Assembly: GCA_029226975.1 (NCBI GenBank)
Contig: JAQXZB010000015.1
Coordinates: forward strand, 20,222 to 84,221
Reading direction: 5' to 3'
Length of the DNA stretch: 64,000 bases
From: Clostridiales bacterium
GTDB lineage: Bacteria > Bacillota > Clostridia > UBA1381
Shown: one piece after another, positions 8,786-16,630 of the stretch
How positions within the stretch are numbered: the stretch's first letter is position 1
How the letters are laid out: each line of letters starts with the position of its first letter
Notes under the pieces: generated by a model
Seen by the model: only the letters and a program-made list of their open reading frames with translations
Databases searched by the model: none
Told to the model about the DNA's origin: nothing
Made by a program: the position numbers and the translations under genes

Positions 8786-9445
8786 ATGGATAAAACAATG
8801 TATGGGATTTTAAAAACAACGGGTATTTGCCCAATTATGGTTGCGCCAGAGTTGGATTTTGCGGCAGATGCGGCGCACGCTTTGGCGGAGGGCGGCTTGC
8901 CTGTTTGTGAGGTTTTGCTTCACAGAGATGAAGATTCATTAAACAGAATTAATGAAATAGCGAAAAATGCGCCCGAGGTTATAGTTGGTGCAGGTTCGGT
9001 TATTTCAATTAAAGATGCCGAGGAAGCAATCGATGCAGGGGCAAGGTTTTTCGTTGCGCCGGGATTTGTTCCGGAGGTTGTGGAGTTTGCACTCAAAAAG
9101 AATATGCCTATTTTGCCGGGCTGTGTTACTGCAAGTGATATTTCAATGGCGCTGAATTACGGGATTAATATTCTAAAATTCTTCCCAATCTATCAGCTTG
9201 GCGGAGCAGATACTCTTGCACAGTATCACGGCGGTCCCTTCGGTAATGTTGAATGGGTTGTAACCGGCGGACTCAATGGCAAAAACTTCTTGCCGTTTGC
9301 GGAGATTGACTATGTTTTGGCTTCCGGCGGTGACTGGATGTTTGCCGAAAATAATGCCGTAAACGATAAGAATTATGAAATGATTGTTGAAAATACAAGA
9401 AGGACGATTAAGGATGTTTTGGATTTGCGTTCAATAAACAGATAG
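8786..9445 (+). CDS. KDPG/KHG aldolase family protein (2-keto-3-deoxy sugar acid aldolase)
   Basis: A class I, Schiff-base aldolase that splits a 2-keto-3-deoxy sugar acid (phosphorylated or not) to pyruvate and an aldehyde. The 219 residues show family landmarks: C-E-V-L-L-H-R (Glu near 43), V-G-A-G-S-V, V-A-P-G-F-V-P-E-V-V, I-L-P-G-C-V-T-A and I-L-K-F-F-P with the Schiff-base Lys near residue 131, then T-G-G-L and a Gly-Gly phosphate-site-like loop. The conserved Arg of the canonical E-x-T-x-R block is shifted to H-R here, so the substrate may not be KDPG. Ribosome site ACGGAGGA precedes the ATG. The aldehyde product could feed the aldehyde dehydrogenase and glycerate kinase downstream. Confidence 0.87.
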   Translation: MDKTMYGILKTTGICPIMVAPELDFAADAAHALAEGGLPVCEVLLHRDEDSLNRINEIAKNAPEVIVGAGSVISIKDAEEAIDAGARFFVAPGFVPEVVEFALKKNMPILPGCVTASDISMALNYGINILKFFPIYQLGGADTLAQYHGGPFGNVEWVVTGGLNGKNFLPFAEIDYVLASGGDWMFAENNAVNDKNYEMIVENTRRTIKDVLDLRSINR

Positions 9446-9466
9446 ATTTTGTTGGGTGGTGTCATA

Positions 9467-10246
9467 ATGTCAAAAATGTGTTTTGATTTTGAAGGTAAAA
9501 ATGTTTTGATTACCGGTGCGGAGCGCGGAATCGGCCTTGAAATTGCCAAAGGTTTTGCAAAGTGTGGTGCAAACATTATTATTGCCGGAATTATGAACGA
9601 TGAATTTCCGAATGCGGAAAAGCTTATAAAGCAAGAGGGGGCGGAATGCGTCTGCGTTCATACAGATATTTCCGACGAAGTTTCTGTTAAGAAAATGGTT
9701 AATACCGTAAAAGAAAAATTCGAACGGATAGATATACTTGTTAATAATGCGGGAATCAATAAGCTTGCACCGGCAGAAGAAATGCCTCTTGAGGTTTGGC
9801 AAAGAATTATCAATGTGAATTTTACAGGCACATTCATTATGTGCCGTGAAATAGGTTCAATTATGATTAAGCAAGGCGGCGGAAATATCGTAAATATCGC
9901 GTCTATGTCAGGCTTGGTTGTAAATCCTTTGCCGCAGCAGCAATGTGCGTATAACAGTTCAAAAGCAGGGGTTATTATGCTTACAAAATGTTTGGCGAAC
10001 GAGTGGGCGGAAAAGGGCATCCGAGTTAATGCCGTTTGTCCCGGATTTACACGGACACCGCTTACCGCAAAGCGATTGGATACGCCGAATGACCCGGCGG
10101 TTAAAAAATGGATAGGCGGAACACCTATGAACAGAGTGGCTAATCCGGATGAAATGGTTGGAATTGTTTTATATTATGCAAGTGAGTTTTCGTCATTTAC
10201 AACAGGTACATGTATACCCATTGACGGCGGATATACTTGCTTGTAA
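9467..10246 (+). CDS. Short-chain dehydrogenase/reductase, first of two paralogues
   Basis: A cytoplasmic NAD(P)-dependent sugar or sugar-acid dehydrogenase of the classical SDR family, 259 residues. Visible are the nucleotide motif T-G-A-E-R-G-I-G, N-N-A-G, a Ser in the S-M-S-G strand and the catalytic Y-x-x-x-K in A-Y-N-S-S-K-A-G. It resembles the gluconate/2-deoxygluconate 3-dehydrogenase (KduD-like) group. A clear paralogue lies at 18876-19646, with identical runs such as N-P-L-P and the C-terminal D-G-G-Y-T-C-L. This copy uses more AT-rich codons than the other, suggesting a different recent history. It is 21 bases after the aldolase gene and is followed by a 111-base gap. Confidence 0.88.
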   Translation: MSKMCFDFEGKNVLITGAERGIGLEIAKGFAKCGANIIIAGIMNDEFPNAEKLIKQEGAECVCVHTDISDEVSVKKMVNTVKEKFERIDILVNNAGINKLAPAEEMPLEVWQRIINVNFTGTFIMCREIGSIMIKQGGGNIVNIASMSGLVVNPLPQQQCAYNSSKAGVIMLTKCLANEWAEKGIRVNAVCPGFTRTPLTAKRLDTPNDPAVKKWIGGTPMNRVANPDEMVGIVLYYASEFSSFTTGTCIPIDGGYTCL

Positions 10247-10357
10247 TAAGCTTAGGCGATTGTAAAATTATAGTATTACATATTAAAAAATTGCGTAAAA
10301 TCCGGCTTTTCAGACTTTTGCAAATGGCTATATAATAAGCTTTCAAGGAGAACGATT

Positions 10358-11206
10358 ATGAATAATATTACAGATACATTTAAATTATATAACGGTGTTG
10401 AGATCCCTTGTATGGGACTTGGCACATGGCAATCAAAAGATGAAATCGCAAAACTATCTGTTCTTGCGGCAATGTCACACGAGTATCGCCTTATTGATAC
10501 GGCAGCGGCATACGGAAATGAACGTGGAGTAGGCGCAGGAATAAAAGAATGCGGACTTAAAAGAGAAGAAATTTTTGTTACAAGTAAGCTCAGAAACGCT
10601 GACCACGGCTATAAATCAACGCTCAATGCATTCGAACTGACTATGGAAAAGCTTGGACTTGAGTATTTGGACTTATATTTAATTCACTGGCCAAATCCCG
10701 TTCAGTATCGCTTTATATGGAAAGAGGCAATGCAGGAAACATGGAGAGCTTTTGAAGAGTTATACGAAGCAGGGAAAATTCGTGCAATCGGCATAAGTAA
10801 TTTTATGCCCCATCATATTGATGCACTTATGGAAACAGCAAAAATCAAACCCATGGTAAATCAGCTTAAGCTTTGCCCGGGAATAACTCAGGACGAAGCT
10901 GTTGATTACTGCAAAAAGAACGATATTGTCGTTGAGGCATACAGCCCCTTCGGTACGGGCGCAATATTTAAGGTACCCGAAATGAACGAAATGTCGAAAA
11001 GATATGGCAAGTCCATAGGTCAGCTTTGCTTAAGGTGGTGTCTGCAAAATGGTTTTGTTTCACTGCCCAAGTCTGCAAACCCCATGAGAATTAAGCAAAA
11101 CGGAGAAATATTCGATTTTGAGCTTTCAAAAGAGGATATGGATATAATATCAAACCTTAAGGGAGTCTGCGGCGAGGCGCCCGACCCGGATAATATCTTG
11201 TTTTAG
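10358..11206 (+). CDS. Aldo/keto reductase
   Basis: An NADPH-dependent reductase with a TIM-barrel fold, 282 residues, acting on aldehydes or keto-sugars. The catalytic tetrad can be seen: Asp and Tyr in I-D-T-A-A-A-Y-G-N-E, Lys in V-T-S-K-L, and His in Y-L-I-H-W-P. The C-terminal cofactor segment (S-L-P-K-S-A-N-P-M-R-I) is complete. It begins after a 111-base gap with a possible -10 box TATAAT at 10331, so it may have its own promoter, but AAGGAG and the 8-base gap to the next gene tie it to the downstream run. In this setting it could reduce the aldehyde released by either aldolase, complementing the aldehyde dehydrogenase. Confidence 0.9.
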   Translation: MNNITDTFKLYNGVEIPCMGLGTWQSKDEIAKLSVLAAMSHEYRLIDTAAAYGNERGVGAGIKECGLKREEIFVTSKLRNADHGYKSTLNAFELTMEKLGLEYLDLYLIHWPNPVQYRFIWKEAMQETWRAFEELYEAGKIRAIGISNFMPHHIDALMETAKIKPMVNQLKLCPGITQDEAVDYCKKNDIVVEAYSPFGTGAIFKVPEMNEMSKRYGKSIGQLCLRWCLQNGFVSLPKSANPMRIKQNGEIFDFELSKEDMDIISNLKGVCGEAPDPDNILF

Positions 11207-11214
11207 GAGCGCTT

Positions 11215-12675
11215 ATGAGAATTACAAATAAAGAGGCTCTTATTTCTCACGGAAACAAAGAAGGGCGAAAAATCGTAACGGAGCTTTTGGATGCCGGTCT
11301 TGACGCTCTTGACCCTTACTACAGAGTAAAAGAGCTTGTAAAAATAGAGGACAACAAAATCATACTCGATAATAGGGGCTTTGAAATGAAAGGCGACCCA
11401 AGAAGCGGTGCGGCGGTGTATGACCTTAAGGACTATGACAGGATTTTCGTTATAGGCGCGGCAAAGGGAATACAGCGGGCGGCACTTGCTTTAGAGGAGG
11501 TTTTGGGCGAGCATCTTACGGCAGGTCATGTAATAGGAAAGCACGGCGAGGAAATTATATGCAAAAAAATCGGCGTTACCTTGGCGGGACATCCCGTACC
11601 CGACAAATACTGTGTTGAGGGCTGCAAAAGGATTGAAAAGCTTGCAAGGGATATTACGGAAAGAGATTTGGTTTTTACTGTTTTCGGCAGCGGCTGCGGC
11701 TCGCTCTTTACATATCCGGCAGGGGATATAACCATAGAGGATATATCGGATTTTACCCATATGATGCAGATTGAGAAGGGTGTACCCACAAGCGATTTAA
11801 ACAGTATAAGAACACATACAGACCGATTTAAAGGCGGAAGAATTACAAGGCTTTTAAAAAAAGCGACCATGGTGCATATGGTTACGGCAGACCCGTCTAA
11901 GATGTCAACTCCGGTTTTGAGGGTATCATATTTTGAAATGTTAAAGAGCAACACGTTTTTCCCGACCGTTGCCACAGCATCGACTTATAAAGACTGCATA
12001 GACATAATCAATAAATGGGACGCATGGGACAAAACTCCAAAATCCATAAAGGAGCATCTGCTCTCATGCAAGGACGAGAATATGTCTACAGAGGAGTATG
12101 AGAATTTCAATTCGAGATTTTTCGGGCTGATTTTTAAGGATTCAACGGTATACCCGGCAGTCAGGAAAAAGGCTTCGGAGTTGGGCTTTAAATGTATTAT
12201 GCTTTCGGAGTACATGGAAGCGGAAGCGAGAGAAGCGGGCTTTGTGGACGCCAATATGGCTCTTTGCTGTGAGAGGATGGGCGAGCCGTTTGAAGCTCCG
12301 GTTGTGCTTATGTCGTCGGGGGAAAATGTTGTAACGGTAGGCAGTGAAACCGGTATCGGCGGACGTAATCAGGAATACTGCACAGCGGCGGCATTAAGGA
12401 TTGCCGGAAGCAAAAGAATTGTCATGGGTGCGGTTGATACGGACGGTACGGACGGCCCCGGGGGCTTTTGCTTTGAGGGTGCACCGAAATGCCTTGCAGG
12501 TGCGGTGGTTGACGGATATACCGCCGATGAGGCGAAAAATTCGGGAATAAATTTGTGGGACGGACTTAAAAGCCATGGAACAAGCAAGCCGCTTTGGCGG
12601 CTTGACAGCGCAGTAGCGGCAAGAGAAAATGTTTCGGCGCTTGATTTAAGAGTAATATTTATAGGAGGAGAATGA
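11215..12675 (+). CDS. Glycerate 2-kinase, MOFRL family
   Basis: ATP-dependent phosphorylation of D-glycerate to 2-phosphoglycerate (class III, GckA type). The 486-residue protein has the N-terminal DUF4147-like domain, with G-A-A-K-G near residue 82 and G-H-P-V-P-D near 124, then the loop F-G-S-G-C-G-S-L (the usual G-G-G-S is here G-C-G-S). The C-terminal MOFRL domain carries G-G-R-N-Q-E and D-T-D-G-T-D-G-P near 400-415. It is somewhat longer than many family members. Its stop codon overlaps the region where the enolase-like gene begins, suggesting translational coupling and a shared intermediate. This step is the hallmark of the non-phosphorylative Entner-Doudoroff route and of glycerate salvage. 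Confidence 0.87.
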   Translation: MRITNKEALISHGNKEGRKIVTELLDAGLDALDPYYRVKELVKIEDNKIILDNRGFEMKGDPRSGAAVYDLKDYDRIFVIGAAKGIQRAALALEEVLGEHLTAGHVIGKHGEEIICKKIGVTLAGHPVPDKYCVEGCKRIEKLARDITERDLVFTVFGSGCGSLFTYPAGDITIEDISDFTHMMQIEKGVPTSDLNSIRTHTDRFKGGRITRLLKKATMVHMVTADPSKMSTPVLRVSYFEMLKSNTFFPTVATASTYKDCIDIINKWDAWDKTPKSIKEHLLSCKDENMSTEEYENFNSRFFGLIFKDSTVYPAVRKKASELGFKCIMLSEYMEAEAREAGFVDANMALCCERMGEPFEAPVVLMSSGENVVTVGSETGIGGRNQEYCTAAALRIAGSKRIVMGAVDTDGTDGPGGFCFEGAPKCLAGAVVDGYTADEAKNSGINLWDGLKSHGTSKPLWRLDSAVAARENVSALDLRVIFIGGE

Positions 12676-12677
12676 CT

Positions 12678-13979
12678 ATGTACGGTACGTTAATTACAGA
12701 CGTTAAGGCACGTCAGGTTTATACCAACCGAGGCAAGCCGGGCGTTGAGGTTACAATAACAACACAAAACGGTGCAGAGGGCAGAGGAATGTGTACTGCG
12801 GGCGTTTCAATGGGAACTCACGAGGTGGATTTTTCCTATGACGGCGGCAAAAAATTCGGCGGCAAGGGTGTGGGCAGAGCCATAGAAAGCGTCAAAAACA
12901 AAATTGCGCCGGTAATTATCGGAATGGATGCGGCAAATCAGGCAGAGATAGACGCTGCAATGCTCGCTATTGAGCCTGATGCAAAGATAAGGCTTGGCGG
13001 AAATGCCGTTGCGGCGGTTTCGGCGGCGGTGCTAAAGGCGGGCGCAAAAGCCCTGGGTATTCCGCTTTACCGTCATATAGGCGGTGCGGGAGCAATGTAT
13101 CTGCCTGTTCCCGGAGTAGCAATGGCTGCGGGCGATGAACGCTACGGCGGCGGTATTACCACGCCCGGAGGAAAGCCGACGATGTCGGTTATGGCTTACG
13201 GCTTTGACACATTCTCGGAAGCTTCCTATGCCTGTTGGGAAATTCATACCCGCTGGGCGCAAAAAATGAAGGATAAATTCGGCGGACTTCCCAACGTTAG
13301 AGATTTTATATCCATTCCCAAGGGAGTTTACAGCTGCGACAGAGAGATATGGGAGGATATGCTAAAAATCATAATCGAAGCGGGCTATGAAGGCAAGGTC
13401 GGATTTCAGATGGACGTTGCAACGGATACATATCATAATAAAGAGGACGATAAATATTACGGCTTGTTTGACAAGACACCGAAAACCAAGGAGCAGCTTT
13501 ATGATTTCTATATGCAGATAATAAAGGACTATCCCTTTGTGATTATAGAGGATCCCTTTAACGAGGACGATTATGAAACCACCGCCGCACTTACAAAGGA
13601 ATGCGGAATACAGATTGTGGGCGATGATTTATTTACCACAAACCCCGAACGTGTGGCATACGGCATTTCAAAGAATGCGGCAAACGCGGTGCTTCTTAAA
13701 GTAAATCAGGTGGGTACAATATCCGAAGCTCTTGAAATGATTCAGTATGCGTATAAATTCGGCTACGGGGTTATGCCCTCGGACAGCCGAGGTGAGGGTG
13801 CAGCCATTGCGGATTATGCGGTCGGCATAAATGCCGGTTCTGTTCGTGAAAGCGCCATAGGCGACAGAGGAAACCGCTTCCTTGAAATTGAGGAGGAGTT
13901 AGGCTCATCGGCTAAATTTATCGGAGCAAGAGGCTTAAAGGGCTTTAGAAATCAGCAAAGAGCGGAAGGCAAGCTTTGA
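12678..13979 (+). CDS. Divergent enolase-superfamily paralogue lacking key enolase residues
   Basis: The 433 residues are collinear with bacterial enolase from end to end: R-G-K-P-G-V-E-V near the start, G-G-N-A-V-A-A-V-S, L-P-V-P, and a C-terminal I-E-E-E-L-G. The three Mg ligands are kept (Asp in Q-M-D-V-A, Glu in I-I-E-D-P, Asp in V-G-D-D-L-F) and so is the base Lys in L-L-K-V-N-Q. Against E. coli enolase numbering, His158, Glu167, Glu208 (the G-D-E-G-G motif is absent), His369 and Lys392 (Arg here) are not conserved. It is therefore unlikely to be the housekeeping enolase. ATG 12678 is 8 bases from GGAGGA; ATG 12672 overlaps the kinase stop. Its substrate is probably related to 2-phosphoglycerate or a sugar acid phosphate, by position only. 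Confidence 0.85.
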   Translation: MYGTLITDVKARQVYTNRGKPGVEVTITTQNGAEGRGMCTAGVSMGTHEVDFSYDGGKKFGGKGVGRAIESVKNKIAPVIIGMDAANQAEIDAAMLAIEPDAKIRLGGNAVAAVSAAVLKAGAKALGIPLYRHIGGAGAMYLPVPGVAMAAGDERYGGGITTPGGKPTMSVMAYGFDTFSEASYACWEIHTRWAQKMKDKFGGLPNVRDFISIPKGVYSCDREIWEDMLKIIIEAGYEGKVGFQMDVATDTYHNKEDDKYYGLFDKTPKTKEQLYDFYMQIIKDYPFVIIEDPFNEDDYETTAALTKECGIQIVGDDLFTTNPERVAYGISKNAANAVLLKVNQVGTISEALEMIQYAYKFGYGVMPSDSRGEGAAIADYAVGINAGSVRESAIGDRGNRFLEIEEELGSSAKFIGARGLKGFRNQQRAEGKL

Positions 13980-13994
13980 TTTGGGAGGTAGATT

Positions 13995-15425
13995 ATGTAT
14001 AAACAGTATATAAACGGAAAATTGGTTGACGGTGCGGGCAAGCCTATGGACGTATTTAATCCTGCAACCGGCGAGATTGTGGGAACTGTGGGCTGTGCCG
14101 ACAAAAATCAGACAACAGAAGCCTTAAAAGCTGCCCAAACAGCCTTTAAGACCTGGTCGAAAACCTCTGTAAACGAGAGAGCCGATTGGCTCTATAAGCT
14201 AAAGGATGCGTGTCTTAAAGAAAGAGATACTTTAATTGATTTGGTATCGGCAGAATCGGGCAGACCTTATCCGGCCGCCTGCGGAGATGTTGACTGGCTG
14301 CTTATAAGCCTTTCGTATTATGCGGAGGAAGCCAAAAGAATTGAGGGTGAGGTTATGCCGGCACTTCACGCAGGAGATAAGCTTAATTATCAGATTGTCA
14401 CAAAACAGCCCGTAGGCGTTACGGTGGGTCATGTGGCATGGAATTATCCTTTGGGAAACGCAAGCATAAAGCTTGCACCGGCGGTAGCTTCGGGCTGTAC
14501 CTGTATTATCAAGCCATCCTCACAAACGCCGCTTGCAACACTTTATGTGGGTGAGATTGCGGAAAAAATCGGATTTCCGGCAGGAGTTATAAATATTCTT
14601 TCCGGTCCCTCCGGCGAGGTTGCAAAAACCCTTAACGAAAGCGACATTCCGAGAATGATAAGTCTTATCGGCTCCTATGAAACAGGGATTAAGCTTATGC
14701 AGCAGGGCTCAAGGTCATTAAAGAAGTATTCTTTGGAGCTTGGCGGAAACGCTCCCGTTGTTGTTATGCCGGATGCGGATATTGAGGAAACAGCGGCAAA
14801 CATTGTTGCAAAAAAGGTTGGATTTGCCGGTCAGACCTGCGTAAACTACAACCGTATTTATATCCATGAAAGCATATATGATGTAATGTGTGAAAAGATT
14901 GCACAGGAGCTTAAAAAGGTAAAGCTGGGCAAGGGTAAGGATGAAGGATATATTATGGGACCCGTTATCAATGCTGCCGCAAGAGACAGAATGCTTGAGC
15001 TTATAGACGATGCCGTAGAGGGCGGTGCAAGGCTTGTTATGGGCGGCGAGGTGCCAGAGGAATTTAAGAAGGGCAGCTATATAACTCCCGCGCTTTTGAT
15101 TGATGTAAACGATGATATGAGAGTATCAAAGGAAGAAATTTTCGGACCCATTATTCCGCTTCAGTCCTTTAAGACTTTAGACGAGGCGATAGAGAAGTCC
15201 AACAATACAATCTTTGGACTTTCGGCGTATTTCTTCGGTCATAACTCAAAGGAAATGAGCAGGTATTTTGAGGGCGTAAGAGCCGGAGAAATATTCGTAA
15301 ACGGCGGTATCGGCAGCGAGTTTTCGCCCCATGCGGGAGCAAAGCAGTCGGGTATAGGATGTGATAAGTCAAAGCATTCACTGGCGGAATACTATGACAT
15401 TAAATTCCTGTCCATGATTCCGTAA
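13995..15425 (+). CDS. NAD(P)-dependent aldehyde dehydrogenase
   Basis: Oxidises an aldehyde to its acid; 476 residues, a full-length member of the aldehyde dehydrogenase superfamily. Seen are W-N-Y-P (residue about 149), the cofactor loop, the general base Glu in L-E-L-G-G-N and the nucleophile Cys in G-Q-T-C-V-N near residue 283, and E-E-I-F-G-P near 378. It most resembles the lactaldehyde/succinate-semialdehyde group, but substrate specificity is not readable. GGGAGGT lies before the ATG, 15 bases after the enolase-like gene. With an aldolase and a glycerate 2-kinase in the same run, glyceraldehyde or lactaldehyde is the likely substrate. Confidence 0.92.
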   Translation: MYKQYINGKLVDGAGKPMDVFNPATGEIVGTVGCADKNQTTEALKAAQTAFKTWSKTSVNERADWLYKLKDACLKERDTLIDLVSAESGRPYPAACGDVDWLLISLSYYAEEAKRIEGEVMPALHAGDKLNYQIVTKQPVGVTVGHVAWNYPLGNASIKLAPAVASGCTCIIKPSSQTPLATLYVGEIAEKIGFPAGVINILSGPSGEVAKTLNESDIPRMISLIGSYETGIKLMQQGSRSLKKYSLELGGNAPVVVMPDADIEETAANIVAKKVGFAGQTCVNYNRIYIHESIYDVMCEKIAQELKKVKLGKGKDEGYIMGPVINAAARDRMLELIDDAVEGGARLVMGGEVPEEFKKGSYITPALLIDVNDDMRVSKEEIFGPIIPLQSFKTLDEAIEKSNNTIFGLSAYFFGHNSKEMSRYFEGVRAGEIFVNGGIGSEFSPHAGAKQSGIGCDKSKHSLAEYYDIKFLSMIP

Positions 15426-15440
15426 CAAAGGAGCACTGTG

Positions 15441-16415
15441 ATGGATAAAAAAATAGATTTAATAGGCTTGGGCGACCCGTTTTTGGACTTGGTAATAGAA
15501 ATTGACGCTCTGCCCAAATCCAACACCAACTGCCCCATGCACGAAAGATGCTTTCAGGGCGGCGGAAATGTTGCAACAGCCCTTGCGGCGGCGTCAAGGC
15601 TTGGGCTTAAAACCTCGCTTATAGGCTCTGTAGGAGATGATTTGTTCGGTAAAATGTCCCTGTCGGATTTGGAATACAACGGAGTTGATATTTCAAAAAT
15701 GATAACGCATAATAACAAAAAGAGCAATTTTTCCGTATGCGTTGCCGAACGTGCCGTTAAGGGCAAAGAATTTATAGTGGGGCATGGTGATTTTGAGCAA
15801 ATTGAGCCTGAGGACATAGATGAGGAATATATACGGTCCGCAAAAATGCTGCATACGGGACTTATTACTCCGGCAGTTATAAAGGCGTGCGAATGTATTC
15901 ATAAGGCAGGCGGCAAGGTCAGCATAGACGCGCCCTATTACAAGCCCTTTGTGTATGAAAACTATAAGCATTTTGATATTTTTATCGGCTCTGAAATGTA
16001 TTATGATGAAATGTGCAAAGTAAAGGGATTTAATAAAGACGAATATGAGAAGAACATGAATACTCTAAGAGATGAAGGCTGCGAAATTGTTATATTCACT
16101 TTCGGTGCAGACGGCTGCCGCGGTGTTTGGGAGGATAAGTATTTTGAAATCCCGGCAATTGAGGTTGATGTCGTTGATACAACCGGTGCGGGGGATGTGT
16201 TCCATGGAGCGTTTGATTATGCATATCTTAAAGGCATGAATGCAGAAGAATGTGCGCGCTTTTCAACCGCCGTATCGGCGATAAAATGCACCCGTCCCGG
16301 CGGACGTTCGGGAATACCCACACTTGCGGTTTTGGAAAAATTCCTTGAAACCGGCAAGATAGATTACAGCGAAATAGATGAGCGTGTGGCTCATTATAAG
16401 CGCGGAATTATATAG
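15441..16415 (+). CDS. PfkB-family carbohydrate kinase
   Basis: ATP-dependent sugar kinase of the ribokinase family, 324 residues. The N-terminal signature Q-G-G-G-N-V-A-T-A-L near residue 35 and the C-terminal D-T-T-G-A-G-D-V-F-H, with the catalytic Asp near residue 253, are intact. The family includes KDG kinase, fructokinase and tagatose-6-phosphate kinase, and the sequence alone does not choose between them. ATG 15441 is 7 bases past AAAGGAG. It lies between the aldehyde dehydrogenase and, after a 215-base structured gap, an isomerase and a class II aldolase, which suggests it makes the phosphorylated sugar for one of the two aldolases of the run. Confidence 0.9.
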   Translation: MDKKIDLIGLGDPFLDLVIEIDALPKSNTNCPMHERCFQGGGNVATALAAASRLGLKTSLIGSVGDDLFGKMSLSDLEYNGVDISKMITHNNKKSNFSVCVAERAVKGKEFIVGHGDFEQIEPEDIDEEYIRSAKMLHTGLITPAVIKACECIHKAGGKVSIDAPYYKPFVYENYKHFDIFIGSEMYYDEMCKVKGFNKDEYEKNMNTLRDEGCEIVIFTFGADGCRGVWEDKYFEIPAIEVDVVDTTGAGDVFHGAFDYAYLKGMNAEECARFSTAVSAIKCTRPGGRSGIPTLAVLEKFLETGKIDYSEIDERVAHYKRGII

Positions 16416-16630
16416 GAGGTAATGTGAAAAATAAGCTGCGCATCTCATCTCGAAAGTCTGCCTTGAAGTATACACATACGTTGGCGGCAGCCTTTCGAGC
16501 AATCTGCATTCACCGCCAAGAAGGGCGGACGCACGCAGTGCGGCTTTTGCGAAGCAAAAGTGATGACAGGCTTCTTTTCCACATTATGATTTGTGCCGTC
16601 GCAGGGCGGCGGAATGGAGGAATAATATAA
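16416..16630 (+). repeat. Structured intergenic spacer with repeated leader module, copy 2
   Basis: This 215-base gap inside an otherwise tight gene run codes for nothing convincing. CTCGAAAG (16449-16456) and CTTTCGAG (16492-16499) form an inverted repeat around GCC-rich sequence, and a second small hairpin follows at about 16530-16560 (GCTTTTGCGAAGCAAAAG). The last part, 16587-16625, shares TGATTTGTGCCG and GAATGGAGGAATAA with 1789-1826. It looks like a dispersed intergenic repeat that also delivers a ribosome site. Confidence 0.6.
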
